NCBI GenBank assembly: GCA_024710005.1 | Contig: JANJVQ010000022.1 | Span: 50,305 to 114,304 of the forward strand | Source of the DNA: Paludibacter sp. | GTDB taxonomy: Bacteria; Bacteroidota; Bacteroidia; Bacteroidales; Paludibacteraceae | Reading direction: 5' to 3' | Length of the DNA stretch: 64,000 nt | Shown: piece by piece, positions 57,902 to 64,000 of the stretch | How the letters are laid out: each line of letters begins with the position of its first letter | How positions within the stretch are numbered: position 1 is the stretch's first letter | Program-made: the position numbers and the translations under genes | The notes under the pieces: generated by a model | Seen by the model: only the letters and a program-made list of their open reading frames with translations | Database searches by the model: none | Told to the model about the DNA's origin: nothing

Positions 57902-58852
57902 ATGAATATATCCATAGTTGTACCCCTTTATAACGAAGAAGAATCATTACCCAAACTCCATGAGTGGATTGAGAGGGTTATGCAAGAGAACCAATTTACT
58001 TACGAAATAATTTTTGTAAACGATGGAAGTACAGATCGTTCCTGGCAGGTAATCGAACAGCTGCAAGCTCAATCTCCGAATGTCAGGGGCATTAAATTTC
58101 GTAATAATTATGGAAAATCACCAGCCTTGTTTTGCGGATTTCAGGCAGCGAAAGGAGATGTGGTTATCACCATGGATGCTGATTTACAGGACAGTCCCGA
58201 TGAAATCCCTGAATTATACAGGATGATAACTGAAGAGGAATACGATCTGGTTTCCGGGTGGAAAAAGAAACGTTATGATTCTAAACTGGCTAAAAACCTA
58301 CCCTCAAAAATTTACAATGCCACAGCGAGAAAAGTAACCGGATTGAAACTCCACGACATGAATTGTGGTTTAAAAGCCTATCGGAATGAGGTCATTAAGA
58401 ACATTGAAGTATATGGAGAGATGCATCGTTACATTCCTTTTCTTGCAAAAAACGCAGGATTTACCCGCATTGGAGAAAAAGTTGTAACACACAGAAAACG
58501 CGAATTTGGCACCACCAAATTCGGTCTCAGCCGTTTCGTAAACGGGTATCTGGATTTGATGACACTCTGGTTTCTGTCAAAGTTTGGTAAAAAACCGATG
58601 CACTTCTTTGGTTTATATGGCAGTTTGATGTTCTTACTTGGTTTAATTTCAGTCGTGGTAGTTGGGGCTGTTAAACTACATGCGATCATCAATCAAACGA
58701 GAGCTGCCCTGGTAACCGACAGCCCCTATTTTTACATCGCGCTGGTTGCCATGATCTTAGGCACTCAGTTGTTCATGACCGGATTTCTGGGTGAAATTGT
58801 GGCCAGAAATTCAACCGAAAGAAATAATTACAAAATTGAAAAAGAAATCTGA
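57902..58852 (+). CDS. Glycosyltransferase family 2 (polyprenyl-phosphate type)
   Basis: A 316-residue GT2 of the DPM1/ArnC type. VVPLYNEEESLPKLHEWI, FVNDGSTDRSW, MDADLQDSPDEIPELY and the LHDMNCGLKAYRNEV block are intact. Two C-terminal helices (LYGSLMFLLGLISVVVVGAV, IALVAMILGTQLFMTGFLG) anchor it. It probably transfers a sugar to polyprenyl phosphate. The acceptor is unknown. It pairs with the DUF4199 gene upstream. Confidence 0.93.
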   Translation: MNISIVVPLYNEEESLPKLHEWIERVMQENQFTYEIIFVNDGSTDRSWQVIEQLQAQSPNVRGIKFRNNYGKSPALFCGFQAAKGDVVITMDADLQDSPDEIPELYRMITEEEYDLVSGWKKKRYDSKLAKNLPSKIYNATARKVTGLKLHDMNCGLKAYRNEVIKNIEVYGEMHRYIPFLAKNAGFTRIGEKVVTHRKREFGTTKFGLSRFVNGYLDLMTLWFLSKFGKKPMHFFGLYGSLMFLLGLISVVVVGAVKLHAIINQTRAALVTDSPYFYIALVAMILGTQLFMTGFLGEIVARNSTERNNYKIEKEI

Positions 58853-58890
58853 TTCATTTTCAGGTTGCTTTACAAATAAACATTCGGCAT

Positions 58891-59406
58891 ATGGAAATTT
58901 TCAAATACATATTACCGGCATTTATCGTGATGATGACAGCTTATTTGCTGTTTGACAAAATGTTATCCAACGAGGAAAAAAGAAGAAAATTTGAACTCAC
59001 AAAAAAAGACCGTGCCTCATTCGTTCCTTTACAGCTAAGGGCTTACGAGCGATTGATGCTGTTGCTCGAACGCAGTAACCCGGCTAATATGGTGCTTCAG
59101 ATTATCAAACCCGGGATGTCCTGCATGGAATTTCAATCTCAGTTGACCGATCATATCAGAAAAGAATTTGAACACAATTATGCCCAACAATTATATGTTA
59201 GTGATGAACTGTGGTCGGCCATAAAAAACACGCAGGACAATCTGATTAAACTGATAAACACAACCGCAATCCGTTTTAAAGCTGATGAACCTGCCACTCA
59301 ACTGGCAGAGCAAATTATCCGTTTATATGCTGAGACAGATGACAATCCGACACAAATTGCCATTGGTATTTTAAAAACAGAAGTAAGAAATCAGTTTTTC
59401 AGGTAA
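58891..59406 (+). CDS. Conserved Bacteroidota protein with one membrane helix (DUF7935-like)
   Basis: 171 residues. An N-terminal membrane helix (ILPAFIVMMTAYLLF) leads to a cytoplasmic helical domain. Blocks LQLRAYERLMLLLERSNPANMVLQ, EFEHNYAQQLYVSDELWSAIKNTQDNLIKLINTTA are strongly conserved in Bacteroidota, as far as I recall under the label DUF7935. Function unknown. It lies 38 bp after the glycosyltransferase and 6 bp before the next lipoprotein gene. Confidence 0.75.
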   Translation: MEIFKYILPAFIVMMTAYLLFDKMLSNEEKRRKFELTKKDRASFVPLQLRAYERLMLLLERSNPANMVLQIIKPGMSCMEFQSQLTDHIRKEFEHNYAQQLYVSDELWSAIKNTQDNLIKLINTTAIRFKADEPATQLAEQIIRLYAETDDNPTQIAIGILKTEVRNQFFR

Positions 59407-59412
59407 ATATCC

Positions 59413-59877
59413 ATGAAAATATTCATTACATCACTTACTTTCATCTTATTGTTTTTTTCCTCTTGCACACAAGAAGAAGCTTGCAGGGAAAATAAACAGG
59501 TATTGTTCAGAACCGGGTTTTACACTTCGGGAACAAGTAATAGCCTGAACATCGATAGTATTACCGTATTTGGTCTGAATAATAATTCAATTGAGGTGGA
59601 TTCATTATATAAAAATGTCAAAAATATCAATAAAATAGCTTTACCTTTGAACAATTCGACAGAAGAGAGCATTTTCGTTTTGAATATTAATGGAATACAC
59701 GATACATTAAATATTCAGTATTCAAACAAAGAGTACTTTATTTCTTATTCCTGTGGGATGGTTATTACGCATCATGTTGATACGGTTATAAGTACCAACC
59801 ACACGATAAAAGGTTACAAAATTGTAAATCGCGATATAAACACAACAGATGTACAACATTTACAGATATTGCTTTAG
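59413..59877 (+). CDS. DUF6452-like lipoprotein
   Basis: 154 residues with a lipoprotein signal (FITSLTFILLFFSSC, lipobox SSC). The mature part, with RTGFYTSGTSNSLNIDSITVFGLNNNS and YFISYSCGMVITHHVDTV, fits DUF6452, a family that in Bacteroidota usually precedes a DUF6048 gene, as here. Its 3' end overlaps the next gene by 29 bp. It is probably part of a small envelope module of unknown function. Confidence 0.75.
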   Translation: MKIFITSLTFILLFFSSCTQEEACRENKQVLFRTGFYTSGTSNSLNIDSITVFGLNNNSIEVDSLYKNVKNINKIALPLNNSTEESIFVLNINGIHDTLNIQYSNKEYFISYSCGMVITHHVDTVISTNHTIKGYKIVNRDINTTDVQHLQILL

Positions 59878-60535
59878 TCTGCTGTTGGTGTGTTGCGTAA
59901 CAACATTAACCGGGCAAAACGTAAAAACAGAACAAAACGACAGTATCAGGAAGTTTGAACTTAATAGCTTACGGGTTGAAGTTGATATATCTCCTGTTAT
60001 TACCACGTTTCTGAATCGAGGTGATGTTTATCAATACGAGGGTGCTATTCAGGCTGAAATCAACAAGCGGTTTTATCCGGTCTTTGAAATTGGTTATGCC
60101 GGGGCTGACAAACTTACCACATCAGGAATAGACTATCAGGGAAATGCACTTTTTTATCGGTTAGGAATGGATTTTAACCTGATAAAGAATCATACGAGTG
60201 AAAATAAGTTTACGAATTATTTTCTGATAGGTGCCCGCTTAGGTCATACGAACTTTGATTATAACCTGCAAAATATTACTTTTGAAAATGAATATTGGGA
60301 CACTAATTTTCAAAAAGATTTCCGGGGAGAATCTTTTAATTTATGGTTTGAAATAACAGCAGGTATCAGGGTCGAAATCTATAAAAGAGTATATATCGGG
60401 TGGACAGCACGCATCAAAAACCTGATAAACAAACCTGACCCGGGAGAATATAAACCCTTTTACATTCCCGGATTCGGCATCAACGGTGATGGATCTGTGT
60501 GGGCATTTAATTACATGTTAGGATATAAATTTTAA
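59849..60535 (+). CDS. DUF6048-like outer membrane beta-barrel protein
   Basis: 228 residues with a signal peptide (YCFSLLLVCCVTTLTGQ). Repeated amphipathic strands (VEVDISPVITTFLNRGDVYQYEGAIQAEINKRFYPVFEIGYAG, TNYFLIGARLGH, FEITAGIRVEIYKRVYIGWTARI) and a terminal aromatic (MLGYKF) indicate an outer membrane barrel, matching DUF6048. It overlaps the DUF6452-like gene by 29 bp, so translation is coupled. Function unknown. Confidence 0.78.
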   Translation: MYNIYRYCFSLLLVCCVTTLTGQNVKTEQNDSIRKFELNSLRVEVDISPVITTFLNRGDVYQYEGAIQAEINKRFYPVFEIGYAGADKLTTSGIDYQGNALFYRLGMDFNLIKNHTSENKFTNYFLIGARLGHTNFDYNLQNITFENEYWDTNFQKDFRGESFNLWFEITAGIRVEIYKRVYIGWTARIKNLINKPDPGEYKPFYIPGFGINGDGSVWAFNYMLGYKF

Positions 60536-60551
60536 TCAAAAATAAATAATA

Positions 60552-62576
60552 ATGAATTCAATTGCAACTTTAAATCGGGCAGCAGATAACATTCGCATAC
60601 TTGCTGCATCCATGGTTGAAAAAGCAAAATCGGGGCACCCCGGTGGCGCTATGGGAGGAGCAGACTTTATCAACGTGTTATATTCCGAGTTTTTGGTATA
60701 TGATCCTGAGAATCCAACCTGGGCAGGTCGTGACCGGTTCTTTCTGGATCCGGGACACATGTCACCCATGTTGTACTCAGCATTGGCTTGTACCGGAAAA
60801 TACAACCTGGATGAGTTAGCACAGTTCCGTCAGTGGGGCTCTCCAACTCCGGGTCATCCTGAGGTAGATGTAAAACGTGGAGTTGAAAACACTTCCGGTC
60901 CGCTTGGGCAGGGACATGCCTATGCGGTTGGAGCGGCTATTGCGGCTAAATTTTTAAAAGCACGTTTCGGAGATGTGATGGGACAAACCATATACGCTTT
61001 CATCTCAGACGGAGGTATTCAGGAAGAGATTTCCCAGGGGACAGGACGAATTGCCGGTCACCTCGGACTCGACAACCTGATCATGTTTTATGATTCGAAC
61101 GACATCCAGCTATCAACTAATACTGATGCAGTTACAAGTGAAGATGTCGCGATGAAATACAAAGCCTGGAACTGGCATGTAATCGAAATCGATGGAAACA
61201 ATGCAGAACAAATCAGAAAGGCCCTTACCGAAGCAAAAGCCGAAAACTCGCGTCCAACCCTCATCATTGGCAAGACGATCATGGGTAAAGGAGCAAGGAA
61301 AGCTGACGGATCAAGTTATGAGCGCATGTGTGCAACTCATGGCATGCCACTCGGAGAAGCCGGTGCATCATTTGAAGAAAGTATCAGGAATCTTGGGGGG
61401 AATCCTGAGAATCCATTTGTATTCTTTGAAGAAACCAAAGCCCTATATGCAAAACGCGCTGAAGAATTAGCAGTGATTATGGCTGAAAAATATGCAGAAG
61501 AAGAAAAATGGGCTAAATCAAATCCTGCTTTAGCCGAGAAATTGGCCTTGTTCTTCTCCGGTAAAACCAATATAAACTGGGAAGCGATTGCTCAAAAGCC
61601 CAATCAGTCGACCAGGGCTGCATCAGCAACAGTGCTTTCCGAATTGGCAGTACAGGTAGAAAATATGATTGTCGCTTCAGCCGACTTATCCAATTCTGAC
61701 AAAACAGATGGATTTTTAAAGAAGACTACTGCTTTCACCAAAGGTGATTTCAGTGGCGCCTTTTTACAGGCAGGAGTTGCAGAGTTAACAATGGCCTGTT
61801 TAAGTATCGGGATGAGTTTACATGGAGGAGTGATACCAGCTTGTGCAACATTCTTCGTATTTTCGGATTATATGAAACCGGCCATACGTATGGCAGCGCT
61901 GATGGAACAACCTGTAAAGTTTATCTGGACGCATGATGCATTCAGGGTAGGAGAAGACGGTCCAACGCACGAACCGGTAGAACAGGAAGCTCAAATCCGT
62001 TTAATGGAGAAATTAAAGAACCACAACGGTCAGAATTCAATGCTGGTACTTCGTCCCGCTGATGTAGAGGAAACGACTGTGGCCTGGAGAATGGCCATAG
62101 AAAACACCCATACACCTACCGGTTTAATCCTTTCACGACAAAATATCAATGACCTTCCGGCTGTTAACTCACGTAAAGATGAAGCCAAACAAGCTGAAAA
62201 AGGAGCTTATGTGGTGAATTGTGATGGCAATCCCGATGTAATACTTTTAGCTTCCGGATCAGAAGTATCGACCTTGAATGAAGGTGCTGCTTTGTTGCGC
62301 GCTGAAGGCATTAAAGTGCGTTTAGTCTCAGTTCCATCTGAAGGTTTATTCAGGGCTCAACCCGTAGCATATCAGCAAAGCGTGTTACCCTCCGGCATCA
62401 GGATATTTGGACTGACGGCCGGTTTACCGGTAAATCTGGAAGGATTGGTTGGCGCTAACGGCAAAGTTTTTGGTCTGGAATCGTTCGGGTTCTCTGCCCC
62501 CTATAAAGTGCTCGACGAGAAGCTTGGTTTCACGGGTCAAAACGTATACAATCAGGTTAAATCCATGCTATCATAA
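60552..62576 (+). CDS. tkt: Transketolase
   Basis: A 674-residue thiamine-diphosphate enzyme of the pentose phosphate pathway. The N-terminal GHPGGAMGGAD and DPGHMSPMLYSAL, the ThDP/Mg site in GDVMGQTIYAFISDGGIQEEISQG with NDIQLS, and the pyrimidine-domain residues (TFFVFSDYMKPAIRMAAL, THDAFRVGEDGPTHEPVEQ) are present. It is full length. A terminator follows 14 bp after the stop. Confidence 0.98.
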   Translation: MNSIATLNRAADNIRILAASMVEKAKSGHPGGAMGGADFINVLYSEFLVYDPENPTWAGRDRFFLDPGHMSPMLYSALACTGKYNLDELAQFRQWGSPTPGHPEVDVKRGVENTSGPLGQGHAYAVGAAIAAKFLKARFGDVMGQTIYAFISDGGIQEEISQGTGRIAGHLGLDNLIMFYDSNDIQLSTNTDAVTSEDVAMKYKAWNWHVIEIDGNNAEQIRKALTEAKAENSRPTLIIGKTIMGKGARKADGSSYERMCATHGMPLGEAGASFEESIRNLGGNPENPFVFFEETKALYAKRAEELAVIMAEKYAEEEKWAKSNPALAEKLALFFSGKTNINWEAIAQKPNQSTRAASATVLSELAVQVENMIVASADLSNSDKTDGFLKKTTAFTKGDFSGAFLQAGVAELTMACLSIGMSLHGGVIPACATFFVFSDYMKPAIRMAALMEQPVKFIWTHDAFRVGEDGPTHEPVEQEAQIRLMEKLKNHNGQNSMLVLRPADVEETTVAWRMAIENTHTPTGLILSRQNINDLPAVNSRKDEAKQAEKGAYVVNCDGNPDVILLASGSEVSTLNEGAALLRAEGIKVRLVSVPSEGLFRAQPVAYQQSVLPSGIRIFGLTAGLPVNLEGLVGANGKVFGLESFGFSAPYKVLDEKLGFTGQNVYNQVKSMLS

Positions 62577-62589
62577 ATTATCTAAAACG

Positions 62590-62632
62590 AAGGGTGAGTT
62601 GAAGATTATCAATCTGACGCTCACCCTTTATT
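62590..62632 (+). terminator. tkt terminator
   Basis: A 9-bp stem AAGGGTGAG/CTCACCCTT with a 21-nt loop, then TTATTATTTT. Confidence 0.8.
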
Positions 62633-62642
62633 ATTTTCACAC

Positions 62643-63854
62643 ATGAGAAAAATATATTTACTAATAATTTTTGTGACAGTAATAAACAGTCTGTCGGCAC
62701 AAAACACAAAAGCAACTTTAGAACTATACGGTTTTGTAAGAAATGATTTCTATTATAATTCGCGACAATGCGAAGAAGGCATTGATGGAGTTTTTCATTT
62801 TTACCCTAAACCCATCAGATTAGATAATTCAGGGCAAGATGAAAATGCTGTTCCACAAGCCAACATGCTCAGTATTGCTACCCGGGTCGGACTCAACATC
62901 AAGGGACAACCCATTTTAGGAGCACAATCCTCAGGAAAAATAGAAGCCGACTTTGCCGGATTTGGTGTTGCAAATTATGTTGTCAGGATACGTCATGCGT
63001 ACATGCAATTAAAATGGGAAGAATCAACACTGCAAATCGGCCAGAACTGGCATCCCATGTGGGGATCGGTTATTCCGGTCACGGTTTCTTTGAATGCAGG
63101 AATGCCGTTTCAACCCTTCAACAGAAGTCCTCAACTTCGTATTACACATAATCTAAAAGAAAATTTCGCTTTGACCGGAGCTGCTGTTTACCAAATGCAA
63201 TATACCTCCTCCGGTCCAAAAGGTTTTTCGCCCAATTATTTAAGAAACTCATTGATACCAGAGCTTTTCGGTGGATTTGAATATAAAGGTGAGCATTGGG
63301 TTACCGGAGCCGGAGTTGACATGAAAGTAATCAAACCGGACGATAAAAGTCTTTCTTCAATCTCTGCAATAGCATATTCTCAGTTTACACAAGACAAATT
63401 CACTGCAAAAGCGAGGTTAACTGTGGGACAAAACCTGAGTGATCAACTACTTGCAAACGGATACGGTAAGACATACAACAGTTCAACTGGAGAATACGGA
63501 TACACCAATCAGAAAATTATATCAAGCTGGGTAAATCTTGTTTACGGTAGAAAATGGCAAATCAGTTTATTTGGAGGGTATGCTCAGAATTTAGGTAGCA
63601 GCATGCCACTTCATAATGATAACGGACGAATAACCATTTACAGCAGGGGATTCTACACCGATACCCAGGAAATGATTAGCAGTATGTTCAGGGTCTCACC
63701 AACCCTTATTTATAATCTGTCCAATTTCAGTTTTGGGGTTGAATATAACCTGACAGGTGTTACATACGGTACGATTCAGACAAATGGCAAAACAACACAA
63801 AACTACACGGTTAATAACCATAGGATTATTGGCTCTGTAAGCTATTATTTCTAA
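62643..63854 (+). CDS. Putative outer membrane porin (beta-barrel)
   Basis: 403 residues with a signal peptide (YLLIIFVTVINSLSAQ). The mature chain begins KATLELYGFVRNDFYYNSRQ and continues with alternating strands (VVRIRHAYMQLKWEESTLQIGQNWHPM, KFTAKARLTVGQNL, SWVNLVYGRKWQISLFGGYAQNLG) ending in SVSYYF, an outer membrane barrel signature. The block HAYMQLKWEESTLQIGQNW resembles DcaP-type porins. The substrate is unknown. It is 9 bp after the tkt terminator region. Confidence 0.75.
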   Translation: MRKIYLLIIFVTVINSLSAQNTKATLELYGFVRNDFYYNSRQCEEGIDGVFHFYPKPIRLDNSGQDENAVPQANMLSIATRVGLNIKGQPILGAQSSGKIEADFAGFGVANYVVRIRHAYMQLKWEESTLQIGQNWHPMWGSVIPVTVSLNAGMPFQPFNRSPQLRITHNLKENFALTGAAVYQMQYTSSGPKGFSPNYLRNSLIPELFGGFEYKGEHWVTGAGVDMKVIKPDDKSLSSISAIAYSQFTQDKFTAKARLTVGQNLSDQLLANGYGKTYNSSTGEYGYTNQKIISSWVNLVYGRKWQISLFGGYAQNLGSSMPLHNDNGRITIYSRGFYTDTQEMISSMFRVSPTLIYNLSNFSFGVEYNLTGVTYGTIQTNGKTTQNYTVNNHRIIGSVSYYF

Positions 63855-63883
63855 TAAACCGTAACCATTCGGCCAACTACATC

Positions 63884-63914
63884 TTGCCCTCCTGATTCTT
63901 TGCCTTTATCTTTG
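63884..63914 (+). promoter_or_regulatory. Promoter of the partial gene at the right edge
   Basis: TTG (63884-63886), a 20-bp spacer and TATCTTTG (63907-63914), 13 bp before an ATG. Confidence 0.7.
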
Positions 63915-63927
63915 CGGCAAAAAAGTT

Positions 63928-64000
63928 ATGTCAAGAAACAGACGCAGTCAAGAAGACTGGTTTTCGCTGATTGAGGGATGTGAGGAATCCGGTTTGGGGA
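63928..64000 (+). CDS. Unknown protein, 5' end only
   Basis: An ATG 13 bp behind a consensus promoter opens a frame that continues past the window edge; 24 codons are visible (MSRNRRSQEDWFSLIEGCEE, then SGLG). The charged start and the W-x(9)-SGLG pattern faintly recall the N-terminus of IS66-type TnpA or small HTH proteins, but this is too short to assign. Confidence 0.55.
   Translation, partial: MSRNRRSQEDWFSLIEGCEESGLG

Noticed and set aside
63928-64000. IS66-type transposase call at the right edge
   Set aside because: Only 24 codons are visible; the resemblance is too weak to name a family.

Overview
The window looks like a chromosomal segment of a Bacteroidales (Bacteroidota) bacterium. 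Three things support this. The trp operon has the order trpB-E-G-D-C-F-A, and an Rnf operon is headed by rseC. Families largely confined to this phylum are present (DUF4861, DUF6452/DUF6048-like proteins, HU-CCDC81-SPOR protein, Ala/Glu-extended S16). Many intergenic regions carry the Bacteroidota promoter pair TTTG-N19/20-TAnnTTTG. No rRNA, phage, CRISPR array or intact insertion sequence was seen. Two tRNAs are present (Gly-CCC, Cys-GCA).

Layout. 1-2.0 kb: an AraC regulator, a YceI protein and a DsbA/FrnE-like protein (cut by the window edge), all on the minus strand. 2.0-4.1 kb: an orphan PAS histidine kinase flanked on both sides by arrays of 14-bp dyads at an exact 22-bp period. 4.1-9.1 kb: a RecD-like helicase, then kduI, kduD and a secreted DUF4861 protein (uronate breakdown). 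9.2-11.2 kb: biotin carrier and carboxyltransferase subunits. 11.3-15.1 kb: a helical hypothetical protein, MltF-like transglycosylase and argS. 15.1-16.7 kb: an AT-rich patch with REP/MITE-like repeats and two lipoproteins. 16.7-26.0 kb: carB, tRNA-Gly and the rseC-rnfBCDGEA operon. 26.2-30.1 kb: serS, rplU-rpmA and an MscS channel. 30.1-37.1 kb: the full trp operon with a leader-peptide attenuator. 37.1-42.0 kb: rimP-nusA-infB. 42-64 kb: rfbB, an HU/SPOR protein, rpsP, membrane and cell-envelope genes, purM, malQ, tRNA-Cys, an ECF sigma cassette, prmC/ribD, cls, small Bacteroidota-specific proteins, tkt, a porin-like protein and the first codons of a further gene.

The most striking feature is not a gene. 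At least 18 intergenic tracts are made of heptanucleotide tandem repeats, about 108 units by eye. The unit sequence changes along a tract (for example GTCTACA to CTATTAG to CTTTCCG) but the 7-bp register never breaks. The tracts sit at gene 3' ends, mostly inside the kdu, rnf and trp operons, and usually abut or run through the stop codon, so that they encode the last residues of several proteins (for example TrpE, TrpB, TrpC, MalQ). At some transcription-unit ends an inverted second tract follows. Within trp the tracts combine with perfect GC-rich hairpins. I know of no described system in Bacteroidota that explains this; in kind it recalls the heptanucleotide STRR repeats of heterocystous cyanobacteria.

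Other items worth following are the 22-bp dyad arrays around the orphan kinase, a 32-bp exact inverted repeat family upstream of the DUF4861 gene, a dyad that exactly encloses a -7 box, and the tryptophan attenuator with three consecutive Trp codons. All coordinates and counts come from reading the sequence by eye.
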